Shown here one piece after another: positions 1 through 5,883 of a stretch of 14,165 nucleotides of DNA. The translations under genes were made by a program, and so were the position numbers. This stretch comes from Candidatus Peregrinibacteria bacterium (lineage in GTDB: Bacteria > Patescibacteriota > Gracilibacteria > UBA1369 > JACRIC01), in contig JACRIC010000005.1 in assembly GCA_016235915.1 (NCBI GenBank), positions 1 to 14,165 on the forward strand. The letters are read 5' to 3'. The notes under the pieces were generated by a model. That model worked only from the letters and a program-made list of their open reading frames with translations. It searched no databases and was not told where the DNA came from. Positions within the stretch are counted from its first letter, which is position 1. Each line of letters opens with the position of its first letter.

Positions 1-1211
1 ACCTTCTGGTTTGCAATATCATCTTTCAGGCCTTCGCCGCGCAGTTTTCCAATCATATCGGAAATTATCCCGGATCCGATTCCTTTTTCTCCCGTTACCA
101 TTTCCAGACCTCCTGTAAGATAGCCGGTACTGATGAGTAAAGCCGGATTTGTGAAAAATTTTACAAGGTCGCTTTTCAAAAGACCTTTATTCGCGAGGAC
201 ATTGAGAAGGATGCCCATGGAGCCCGCAAAAGCCAAATACGCTCCGGCCAATGATCGGAGCGGCGATTGAGTGAGTACTTCAACCGCATTCACCTTTTCG
301 GGAAAGATACCTTCGGTTTTTCCTTGTTGAATGTCTTCGAGACTCACGGTCTGGTTTTTTCTATATGTTCCGTTGGTGATTCTTTGACTCACTATCGGAA
401 ATCGGCCGGCATATTCGGGATTTTCCTCAAAAATCTCGCTCGCAACCCCAAGATGCACAACCCTGTTTTTTATAAGATTGTCGATTTTCGGATCGAGAAC
501 TTCATCCTCTCTCCCATGATTTGCCATCTCAATGTATTCTTCCAGCCATATTTTCTGTTCGTTGTAGTCCAGAGTGTGCATTTCGTGTTGGATCCATGTG
601 AGTTTGGCTCCCGCGGAAATAATTTTTTCATTATTTTTCTTTTTGGCATCTGTTTCACTATCTAATTCGATATCCGTTTCGCAATACAGGGCGAGCAAGT
701 CTCTTCGTTTTTTTTCTTTTTCTTTGGCGCGAATGACAGGTTCGCTCAATCCTTTTTTTTCTTGCTCTGAAAGTTTTCCGAGATTTACCAATAGCCTTTC
801 TTCAAATTCTCCGTTTTCACCGCCATGTGCGAGTCCATAGAGTTCGTCTATAGACTGCCCTTTCTTCTTGAGTTCTTCTGGGCTGAATGTCGGCTTTTCC
901 GTGCTTTCAGGCGACCGCGATTCGCCAGCCAGACGACCCATACCGTTCGCTATGATTATCTTCGCGTTCTCTACTGCTTCCCTGAATTTTTTCTTGATAT
1001 TTTCTTTTTTTTCTTCAGTAAAATTTCCTTCGTTCACGCTTTCAGGATCTAACTTATATTTTTTGAGATTTCTTTTCAATAAATCTGAAACGAGTTTTTC
1101 ATTCAAACCTTCGATTTTCGCTCTGAAATCACGATAATCAAGATGCAATGTGTATGAGATGGCTTCCCTTCCTTCATCATTTTCAAAAAAAACTTTCGTT
1201 GTTTCATTCAA
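1..1211 (-). CDS. Large hypothetical protein, partial at left window edge
   Basis: One minus-strand frame stays open without a stop from 1211 to the left edge, giving at least 403 codons. I translated it base by base. No family is recognised. The first 300 or so residues are strongly charged and probably soluble, with runs of Lys and Glu near residues 65-80 and 165-200. Two hydrophobic stretches near residues 319-339 and 351-371 look like membrane or amphipathic helices. The only start at the 5' end is a TTG at 1209-1211, directly after the in-frame TAA of the 72-residue gene at 1212-1430. The first ATG lies roughly 100 codons further in. No good Shine-Dalgarno precedes the TTG. It is either the third gene of an operon with 1433-1972 and 1212-1430, or the main part of one larger gene cut by a stop codon. 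The coding nature is fairly sure; the function is unknown. Confidence 0.7.
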   Translation of the reverse strand, partial: MNETTKVFFENDEGREAISYTLHLDYRDFRAKIEGLNEKLVSDLLKRNLKKYKLDPESVNEGNFTEEKKENIKKKFREAVENAKIIIANGMGRLAGESRSPESTEKPTFSPEELKKKGQSIDELYGLAHGGENGEFEERLLVNLGKLSEQEKKGLSEPVIRAKEKEKKRRDLLALYCETDIELDSETDAKKKNNEKIISAGAKLTWIQHEMHTLDYNEQKIWLEEYIEMANHGREDEVLDPKIDNLIKNRVVHLGVASEIFEENPEYAGRFPIVSQRITNGTYRKNQTVSLEDIQQGKTEGIFPEKVNAVEVLTQSPLRSLAGAYLAFAGSMGILLNVLANKGLLKSDLVKFFTNPALLISTGYLTGGLEMVTGEKGIGSGIISDMIGKLRGEGLKDDIANQK

Positions 1212-1430
1212 TTACTCTAAAAAATTTTCCGCGTCAATGCACCAGATGTCATCCCAGAAATCGTTAAAATTCGCGAGATTTTCCGGAATTCTGAGCCACG
1301 GATTTATATCTAACTGCGTTTTCAGTTCTTCTATTTGAGCTTCTGTAAAATTCTCAGGGCAGTCAAGGTGTTCCAGCGCGGCGCCCCTTTCTTCGCTTGT
1401 CAATTGTTGTTTTGGTTCTGGGTCTGTCAT
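1212..1430 (-). CDS. Small acidic hypothetical protein (72 aa)
   Basis: The ATG at 1430 lies two bases after the stop of the upstream membrane-protein gene (TAA at 1433-1435), a typical operon junction. The 72-residue product is rich in Glu, Asp and Trp, has no membrane segment, and matches no family I know. The C-terminal half contains clustered aromatic and acidic residues (FNDFWDDIW, then CIDAENFLE). Its stop is TAA at 1212-1214, and the next codon in the same frame is TTG, which opens the long reading frame to the left edge. It may therefore be the N-terminal part of one protein interrupted by a nonsense codon rather than a separate gene. The open frame extends upstream to 1838, but that stretch is antisense-like shadow within the previous gene and is not included. 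Confidence 0.55.
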   Translation of the reverse strand: MTDPEPKQQLTSEERGAALEHLDCPENFTEAQIEELKTQLDINPWLRIPENLANFNDFWDDIWCIDAENFLE

Positions 1431-1432
1431 TT

Positions 1433-1972
1433 TTATATTCTTAAAATTCTTATCAGCACTTCCATCAGGCCTTCCTCTTTCCCCTCCCATTCCGGAATTT
1501 GGCGGGCGAGGTAGACCCTGACCGGCACAGGGTCCTGGCCGTCCAGCTGGACGACTTCCTCTTTGAAAAACCGGTCGATGGTGCGGAAATTCAGTGTTTT
1601 CACCAATGGCGGATGGTACTGAATCCAAAAGGCCTTGATTTGGGCGTAAGGATAGCATTTTGAGCCGATTTTGATGCCCATTTGTGAAATGATAATCGGC
1701 AAATGTCGCGGCTCGTGCGTGTGCGCGAGCAGGTACACGGCCGCGAGCACGATGAAAACCAGCACAGTGCTGAATGAACCGGTCTTTATGCCGTAGGCGA
1801 TGAGAAGCAAAATGACGATTCCCGCTACAATAAACCATGTTCTGCCTTTCTGGTGTTTGATGTATTCAGGAGCTTTCCATGCAATCACCGGCGTGTCAAA
1901 AGCGCCGTTTTGAACGTTTTCCTGCGGCTTGTGCCGATCGGGCGCGAATTTTGCGCGGAGGCGTTGGATCAT
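1433..1972 (-). CDS. Two-helix membrane protein with cytoplasmic domain, CPR-type
   Basis: The 179-residue product has a short basic N-terminus, a W32-x-APEY motif, and two adjacent hydrophobic helices at about 46-62 and 67-84. A roughly 95-residue soluble domain follows with a YPY motif near 107-109 and FWI near 115-117. I recognise this layout from uncharacterised membrane proteins common in Candidate Phyla Radiation genomes, possibly with a pleckstrin-like C-terminal domain; this is recall, not a search. The frame can be extended to a TTG at 2026. I chose the ATG at 1972 because a strong promoter (TTGAAT, 17 bases, TAAAAT) occupies 1998-2026 and would place the transcript start near 1991, inside that extension. 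It heads a likely operon with 1212-1430 and the edge gene. The function is unknown; a membrane-anchored scaffold or regulator is possible. Confidence 0.75.
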   Translation of the reverse strand: MIQRLRAKFAPDRHKPQENVQNGAFDTPVIAWKAPEYIKHQKGRTWFIVAGIVILLLIAYGIKTGSFSTVLVFIVLAAVYLLAHTHEPRHLPIIISQMGIKIGSKCYPYAQIKAFWIQYHPPLVKTLNFRTIDRFFKEEVVQLDGQDPVPVRVYLARQIPEWEGKEEGLMEVLIRILRI

Positions 1973-1997
1973 TTTGTGTTTGTTTTTAAATCTTTTT

Positions 1998-2026
1998 ATT
2001 TTACCATAAAACCTCTCGAAATTCAA
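1998..2026 (-). promoter_or_regulatory. Sigma-70-type promoter for the membrane protein operon
   Basis: Read on the minus strand, the -35 box TTGAAT (2021-2026) is separated by 17 bases from the -10 box TAAAAT (1998-2003). A TGG just upstream of the -10 forms an extended -10 element. Transcription would start near 1991, about 18 bases before the ATG at 1972. The spacer contains one copy of the AACCTCTC-type motif described among the findings. Confidence 0.6.
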
Positions 2027-2072
2027 TTATTTTCGGTTGTAAATTTTTCGCGCCATTCTCGACCGCATCGCG

Positions 2073-2093
2073 CAACGCGTGCCGCGCGCGTTG
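2073..2093. repeat. GC-rich inverted repeat downstream of the ATPase stub
   Basis: CAACGCG (2073-2079) and CGCGTTG (2087-2093) form a 7-bp stem with a 7-base loop. It lies in a short GC-rich island (about 2049-2105) that contrasts with the AT-rich flanks. No T-run follows on either strand, so it is not a standard terminator. It may mark the deletion scar that removed the rest of the ATPase gene. Confidence 0.35.
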
Positions 2094-2106
2094 TGGCAAC
2101 GGGCGT

Positions 2107-2286
2107 TCAGGGAGTGCTATTTGGAAGAAATAAATCTTCTGGCTCTTCGAGTAAGACATATTCAAGATGAGGGAAAAGCTTTTTCACCAATGTGGTTTTC
2201 CCTGATTGCCTCGGACCGGTGACGGACAGGATTGAAAACTGGGATGACGCTTTTCGAATAAAGTGAGCGATATGGCGTGAGATCAT
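2107..2286 (-). pseudogene. Truncated AAA_14-family (DUF4143-type) ATPase, N-terminal stub
   Basis: The frame encodes only about 59 residues. It contains a canonical P-loop, GPRQSGKTTL, preceded by the usual N-terminal segment and followed by a YVLLEEPED segment that matches the start of AAA_14 ATPases. Intact family members have several hundred residues, with Walker B, arginine finger and a C-terminal DUF4143 domain. None of these can be found here: the frame stops at 2107 and the following 80 bases in other frames show no continuation. The ATG at 2286 is the natural family start; an ATG at 2316 would overlap the end of proB. It directly follows proB on the same strand. It is most likely a decayed gene; a short functional P-loop peptide is possible but less likely. 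Confidence 0.65.
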
Positions 2287-2297
2287 AAGAAAAGGGA

Positions 2298-3422
2298 TTA
2301 AATCACTTTCAAGCATACACCATACCCCATCACTACGTTATCCCTCTGCATGATTTCTGGTTCAAATTGACCATCGAGAAGACGCGCGATTTCCTTTGAA
2401 TGTTGACCTTTTATCCGATTCGTATCTTTTGCGCTGTAATTCACCAGACCATACGCCACGATTTCGCCGTCATGACCTTTCACATTCACAATATCTCCTC
2501 GTTTAAAATCGCCTTGCACGGACACCACTCCTTTCGGCAGAAGGCTCGCCCCTTTTGATACCATCGCCGAAACCGCGCCCGCATCAATTTCAATCCATGC
2601 GTCCTTCACGATCTGCGGCTTCATCCATCGTTTCTTATTCTCTCCTTTCGCGCAAGTCGCCGGAAAAAATGTCCCGAGAGATTCTTTTTGTATCATCAAC
2701 CGACAGAGCACATTTTCTTCACGACCGGAGACCATCAGGGTGTCCACTCCCGATTGCGTCGCATATTCCGCCGCCGCGATTTTGCTCACCATTCCGCCGC
2801 AACTTTTTTTATTAATTTTTTTTCCTGCCATTTTTTTGATTGCTTCGGTAATTTTCGGAACTTTGGAGAGAATTTTTGCGTGAGGAGATGTGGCAGGATC
2901 TTCCGTATACAGCCCGTCAACATCCGTAAGAAGAATGAGCATATCGGCATCGATCATGGCGGAAAGCCGCGCGCTCAAATTATCATTATCTCCAAACTGG
3001 ATTTCATCGTACGCCGTCACATCATTTTCGTTCACAATGGGAATGACTCGAAGATTGAGAAGCCGACTGACAATATTTCTGGTATTGAGGAAATTTTTTC
3101 GGTGCGAAAAATCGAGGTTTGTGAGGAGCACTTGCGCAACTTTTAATTGATGTTTTGCAAAAAGTCTACAATACTCGTGCATGAGCACTCCCTGACCAAC
3201 CGCCGCCAGAACTTGCTTCACGGGAATATCCTTTTTTTCCTTCTCAAATTGTATGATACTCCGGCCACAAGCTACGGCTCCGGAAGTGACGAGGACGATT
3301 TCATGACCCTTGCGAGAAAGTTCAGCGATTTCTCTCACGATTTTTTCCATAAAAACCGTGTTTTGCGTGTTGTCCTCTTTCGTGAGGAGATTCGTGCCGA
3401 TTTTAATGATGAGGCGGGACAT
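2298..3422 (-). CDS. proB: Glutamate 5-kinase
   Basis: This cytoplasmic enzyme phosphorylates L-glutamate with ATP, the first step of proline synthesis. The 374-residue length is close to the usual 367 of the two-domain form. The amino acid kinase domain (about 1-255) carries the N-terminal KIGTNLL motif, LVTSGAVACG near 45-54, the NEND and FGDNDNLSA glutamate/nucleotide motifs, and LLTDVDGLYTEDP. The GGM(V/T)SK loop is present with Ser-Cys before Gly-Gly where Gly-Thr is more usual. A PUA domain follows at about 275-374. An AAGGA sequence lies eight bases before the ATG, one of the few clear Shine-Dalgarno sites in the window. It follows the HAD gene after an 85-bp palindromic spacer. No proA or proC is in the window, so the pathway must be completed elsewhere or is incomplete. 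Confidence 0.95.
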   Translation of the reverse strand: MSRLIIKIGTNLLTKEDNTQNTVFMEKIVREIAELSRKGHEIVLVTSGAVACGRSIIQFEKEKKDIPVKQVLAAVGQGVLMHEYCRLFAKHQLKVAQVLLTNLDFSHRKNFLNTRNIVSRLLNLRVIPIVNENDVTAYDEIQFGDNDNLSARLSAMIDADMLILLTDVDGLYTEDPATSPHAKILSKVPKITEAIKKMAGKKINKKSCGGMVSKIAAAEYATQSGVDTLMVSGREENVLCRLMIQKESLGTFFPATCAKGENKKRWMKPQIVKDAWIEIDAGAVSAMVSKGASLLPKGVVSVQGDFKRGDIVNVKGHDGEIVAYGLVNYSAKDTNRIKGQHSKEIARLLDGQFEPEIMQRDNVVMGYGVCLKVI

Positions 3423-3468
3423 GGGGTTATTCCTTATTATTTATTAACGAGTTGGGCATCTTGAGAGT

Positions 3469-3517
3469 ACGCACTTCGCGGAGTTTACCCTGAGCTGTGT
3501 CGAAGGGCTACGTGCGT
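3469..3517. repeat. Palindromic intergenic repeat between the HAD gene and proB
   Basis: ACGCAC (3469-3474) pairs with GTGCGT (3512-3517). Inside lie a near-palindrome ACTTCGCGGAGT (3473-3484) and a CCCTGAGC...GAAGGG unit (3488-3507). That inner unit resembles the CCCTTCGAC...CTCAGGG repeat that occurs dispersed in many bacterial genomes. The element overlaps the 3' end of the HAD coding sequence (stop at 3508-3510) and lies just upstream of proB. It may act as an mRNA hairpin or processing site between the genes; no T-run marks it as a terminator. Confidence 0.5.
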
Positions 3518-4161
3518 GACCGAAGGATCTCTGGCGTCCATTCATTCAACGATCGCAGGAGCACATCCGCTCCGGAAAGATCAACTCCCATGGTAAATCT
3601 GCTTGGTGCCGCGATACATTTCATTTTCGCCGCTCTCGCCGCCTCAATTCCCATAGGTGTATTTTCAAAAACCAAACATTCATCCGGCGTCACTCCCAAC
3701 TGTTTCGCCGCCGCAAGAAACATCTCAGGATCCGGCTTATTCTGTTTCACGCTGTCAAGACCGAAGCGCACCGGAAAATATTCCGCAAGGCCAGATGCAC
3801 GAAGCACCGCATCTACTTCTTCCAATCGCGAACCCGATGCCACGGCCAAACTGATATTTTCGCGTTTTGCAAAATCGAGTATCTTTTTTACTCCGGGCAT
3901 CACCGAAACTCCCTCCTTCAAAAACGTCTGAAACCTCTGCGCTTTTTCTAACTTCGCGACTGCCGCGTCAACGACCAGTTTTTGACTTTCTATCGCCCAC
4001 CGCATGCCCTTGGCTTTTATAAGCCACCATTCGATAAACTCCTCACGAGAAAGCGTCCCGCCGTATTTCTCAATCACTTCATGATACGCCTCAAAATGGA
4101 GCGCTTCAGAATCTACCAGCGTTCCGTCGAGATCGAAAATAAATGCCTGAAAAGCTGTCAT
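3508..4161 (-). CDS. HAD-family phosphatase/phosphomutase, beta-phosphoglucomutase-like
   Basis: A 217-residue haloacid dehalogenase superfamily protein, subfamily I with an alpha-helical cap. Motif I is FDLDGTLVDSE with nucleophile D10 and acid/base D12. Motif II is VASGS near 108-112, the motif III lysine lies in NKPDPEMF, and motif IV is VFENTPMGIEAA. The second acidic residue of motif IV is Asn rather than Asp, a variant common in this group. The cap domain occupies about 18-85. The family includes beta-phosphoglucomutases and sugar-phosphate or 2-deoxyglucose-6-phosphate phosphatases, and the sequence alone does not decide the substrate. I chose the ATG at 4161; a TTG two codons upstream (4167) is possible. 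It lies between the hairpin element after rpsR and proB and is probably transcribed from upstream, since I see no convincing promoter of its own. Confidence 0.88.
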   Translation of the reverse strand: MTAFQAFIFDLDGTLVDSEALHFEAYHEVIEKYGGTLSREEFIEWWLIKAKGMRWAIESQKLVVDAAVAKLEKAQRFQTFLKEGVSVMPGVKKILDFAKRENISLAVASGSRLEEVDAVLRASGLAEYFPVRFGLDSVKQNKPDPEMFLAAAKQLGVTPDECLVFENTPMGIEAARAAKMKCIAAPSRFTMGVDLSGADVLLRSLNEWTPEILRSRT

Positions 4162-4181
4162 CGTCAATGCAAATCAGAATT

Positions 4182-4305
4182 GAAACCTCTCAAAATTGTT
4201 GCAATGCGAGGAGGCAAGCCATTTCACGACCGAGCCGTACTCAAAGGTACGGCGAGGGAGGGAATGGCGTAGCCGACGAAGCAGTGCACAATTTTCAGAG
4301 GTTTC
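4182..4305. repeat. 124-bp hairpin element with terminal inverted repeats (REP/MITE-like)
   Basis: The left end GAAACCTCTCAAAATTGT (4182-4199) and the right end ACAATTTTCAGAGGTTTC (4288-4305) are inverted repeats with one mismatch in 18. The pairing continues inward through GCA/TGC with one bulged T. Further in, GCCATT (4218-4223) pairs with AATGGC (4263-4268), and GCCGTAC (4234-4240) pairs with GTACGGC (4247-4253) around a six-base loop TCAAAG. Nearly the whole element can therefore fold into one long imperfect hairpin. It starts one base after the rpsR stop codon (TAG at 4306-4308) and ends 21 bases before the HAD start. No transposase is encoded, and no flanking target duplication is obvious. 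Confidence 0.65.
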
Positions 4306-4518
4306 CTATCTAATGAAGGCGAGAAGTCCCATAAACCGAGCCCTCTTAATGGCGCGAGCAAGTTTTTTCTGATGATGAAGACACACGCCGGTATAATACC
4401 GTGGAGCGATACGGGCCAAACCCGATGTAAAATTGATGATCCTCTTCACATCTTTATAGTCAATGTAAGAGATCTTTTCTTCACAGAATTGGCATTTTCT
4501 TTTCTTTGGAGTGTTCAT
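4306..4518 (-). CDS. rpsR: Small ribosomal subunit protein S18
   Basis: This 70-residue protein binds 16S rRNA in the platform of the 30S subunit as a heterodimer with S6. The family signature appears in RIAPRYYTGVC (about 36-46) and in the basic C-terminal block KKLARAIKRARFMGLL. It belongs to the zinc-binding class: C9-x2-C12 at the N-terminus and C46-L-H48-H49 can provide the ligands. The ATG at 4518 lies nine bases after the ssb stop, in the classic rpsF-ssb-rpsR order. No Shine-Dalgarno is visible, so translation is probably coupled to ssb. Confidence 0.96.
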   Translation of the reverse strand: MNTPKKRKCQFCEEKISYIDYKDVKRIINFTSGLARIAPRYYTGVCLHHQKKLARAIKRARFMGLLAFIR

Positions 4519-4527
4519 ATACCGTGT

Positions 4528-4950
4528 TTAAGCGTTTTCCGAAGATTCGGCAGAACCGTTTTGTTCCATCTCATCCAACATTTCTTCTGCCACTTGCACG
4601 TGCGTTTCTTCTCCTGTTGCTCTTTTTTCCAAAATAATAAGATCTTGCACCACTACCTCGGTTTTAAAACGGCGAACTCCTTCGGGCGTGTCCCAACTTC
4701 TCGTTTTCAGATATCCTTCGACATAAATCAACTTTCCTTTCTTCAGATATTGATGACAAAACTCCGCAAGCTTGGCCCAAATAACCAGTTCATGAAATTC
4801 TGTAGAACCTTTCTTTTCGCCTCCTTGCGTGATCCAGTCGCGGTTCGTCGCAATGCCAAACGTACACATGGACTGACCATTTGCGGTCTGACGCAATTCC
4901 GGATTGCGGGTAAGATTTCCAATCAAAAAGACTTTGTTGACACTTCGCAT
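4528..4950 (-). CDS. ssb: Single-stranded DNA-binding protein
   Basis: The 140-residue protein binds single-stranded DNA during replication, repair and recombination. Residues 1 to about 108 form the OB-fold, with the typical opening VNKVFLIGNLTRNPEL, the aromatic segment around TNRDW, FHELVIWAKLAEFC, YLKKGKLIYVEGYLKTRSW and the closing VVVQDLIIL. The C-terminal tail is short and acidic (EEMLDEMEQNG, ending SENA). It lacks the DDIPF tip that recruits partner proteins in most bacteria. The gene lies nine bases after rpsF and nine before rpsR in the usual ribosomal operon. No Shine-Dalgarno precedes its ATG. Confidence 0.95.
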   Translation of the reverse strand: MRSVNKVFLIGNLTRNPELRQTANGQSMCTFGIATNRDWITQGGEKKGSTEFHELVIWAKLAEFCHQYLKKGKLIYVEGYLKTRSWDTPEGVRRFKTEVVVQDLIILEKRATGEETHVQVAEEMLDEMEQNGSAESSENA

Positions 4951-4959
4951 GGAGAGTTT

Positions 4960-5529
4960 TTAAAGATCTATATCGGGATTATCAATAATTGACTGGAGTT
5001 TTTTTTCAATGGAAGCGAGAGAAGGCTTCTCAGCAGGTTTTTCTCTCAGTTTCTCTTTCGGCTTTTCGATTTTTTGCTCGACGGTTTTCTTAACAGGTTT
5101 TTCTTGAGACTCTTCTTTCTTCACAGGAATCACTGGTTCTGCTCTTACTGCTACCTTTTCTTTTGCTTCCTCATCTTTCCGACGAGTTCGACGCGCAGGA
5201 AGCTGTATCTCTGATTTTTTCAACTCATAAGATTCTGGAACCCCTATAATGAGGTATCGAAGGATATTTTTTTCAAGTCTGAGCGTTTTGGCAAGTTCAA
5301 TCGTGGCTTGCGCCGACAGTTCACAATAAAAATCCACAAAGAAACCTCGATCATATTTTTTCATTTTATATGCCAGTCTCTGATCTCCTATAACATCTTC
5401 GAATTTCTGTTTCCATGATAAAGACTTCACGTACTCCATCACTTTTTCCATCTCTTCGGAAAGAGTCTTCTCTCCCAAAGCGAAGGGCATGAGAACCATT
5501 ATTTCGTACATTGAAACTGCTTTTTCCAT
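4960..5529 (-). CDS. rpsF: Small ribosomal subunit protein S6 with long charged tail
   Basis: The S6 fold covers about residues 7-98: MYEIMVLM beta strand, a helix, KMKKYDRGFFVDFYCEL, and the closing NILRYLIIGV. S6 pairs with S18 on the 30S platform. A 90-residue extension follows, made of alternating Lys/Glu/Pro stretches and ending in a predicted helix (SIEKKLQSIIDNPDIDL). The total is 189 residues against about 95-135 in most bacteria. The frame is open up to 5607, but that region holds the promoter and leader hairpin. I therefore start at the ATG at 5529, which lies two bases after the leader stem. A second ATG at 5511 would give a more standard N-terminus and remains possible. It is the first gene of rpsF-ssb-rpsR and is probably repressed at translation by the S6:S18 complex. 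Confidence 0.93.
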   Translation of the reverse strand: MEKAVSMYEIMVLMPFALGEKTLSEEMEKVMEYVKSLSWKQKFEDVIGDQRLAYKMKKYDRGFFVDFYCELSAQATIELAKTLRLEKNILRYLIIGVPESYELKKSEIQLPARRTRRKDEEAKEKVAVRAEPVIPVKKEESQEKPVKKTVEQKIEKPKEKLREKPAEKPSLASIEKKLQSIIDNPDIDL

Positions 5530-5531
5530 AA

Positions 5532-5575
5532 TGCGTTTTAATAGTGGAGCGGAAAGCTTTCGGCGAGAAAACGCA
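5532..5575 (-). promoter_or_regulatory. Candidate S6:S18-binding leader hairpin upstream of rpsF
   Basis: On the minus strand TGCGTTTT (5568-5575) pairs perfectly with AAAACGCA (5532-5539). The enclosed segment contains GCCGAAAGCTTTCCGC, which can form a short inner stem with a C-C mismatch and exposes CCG triplets. The published S6:S18 autoregulatory motif is a hairpin with a conserved CCG in a bulge that mimics the 16S rRNA site. The basal stem ends two bases before the rpsF ATG at 5529, which suits translational repression. The match is by position, gene context and the CCG feature, not by a covariance-model search. Confidence 0.5.
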
Positions 5576-5609
5576 CACCAAAAGCAAATAATCGAAGAAT
5601 AACGCATTT

Positions 5610-5637
5610 AAATTAGCAGAAATTTTTCAAAATGCAA
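5610..5637 (-). promoter_or_regulatory. Probable promoter of rpsF-ssb-rpsR
   Basis: On the minus strand, TTGCAT (5632-5637) lies 16 bases upstream of TAATTT (5610-5615), with TGC just before the -10 as an extended -10. Transcription would begin near 5603 and give a leader of about 75 bases, just enough to contain the hairpin at 5532-5575. Confidence 0.45.
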
Positions 5638-5883
5638 GTTTTTTGTTTCGTTGGCTATTTTGCGCAGTTTTATTTTTGTTTTTGCTTTATTTTAAGCCGA
5701 AAAACGTTATTTTTCCCTTCTTTTTTCCTAAATATTTCGCACCCTATTATTTAATATTTGTCTATGGTAAGTCATTGAATATCTCATTTTTCAGCGTAGC
5801 ATTTTAGCGATAAGCTTATTTCTTAATCGAAAAAGTTTATTTTTCATAAGCGAAGGGTAAAAATCGACCGGGCGCGGTATCGA
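5638..5883. other. AT-rich divergent intergenic region
   Basis: With the rpsF leader, the gene-free stretch between rpsF (start 5529) and the LysM/M23 gene (start 5884) is 354 bases. The part listed here is AT-rich and contains many T and A runs. I see no reading frame of protein-like character. A weak plus-strand promoter candidate is TTGAAT (5775-5780), 16 bases, TAGCAT. Inverted GCTTAT/ATAAGC sequences (about 5813-5850) could form a loose stem in the leader of the hydrolase gene. No Shine-Dalgarno lies close to the ATG at 5884. Confidence 0.35.

Noticed and set aside
470..658. Minus-strand 62-codon frame within the left-edge gene
   Set aside because: Out-of-frame shadow inside the longer open frame on the same strand.
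267..1137. Several plus-strand frames of 75-132 codons over the left end
   Set aside because: They lie opposite the 403-codon minus-strand frame and are dominated by Phe and Ser from antisense Lys/Glu codons; no start or ribosome-binding context.
1209..1214. Recoded stop codon (alternative genetic code) to explain the TAA in the left-edge frame
   Set aside because: The known candidate-phyla recoding affects TGA, and here TGA and TAA end other well-bounded genes normally.
1973..2026. 18-residue N-terminal extension of the membrane protein from a TTG
   Set aside because: The segment is occupied by a well-formed promoter, and the downstream ATG fits the predicted transcript start.
2073..2093. 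Intrinsic terminator after the ATPase stub
   Set aside because: The hairpin is GC-rich but no T-run follows on either strand.
5530..5607. 26-residue N-terminal extension of S6
   Set aside because: It does not resemble S6 and covers the leader hairpin and transcript start.
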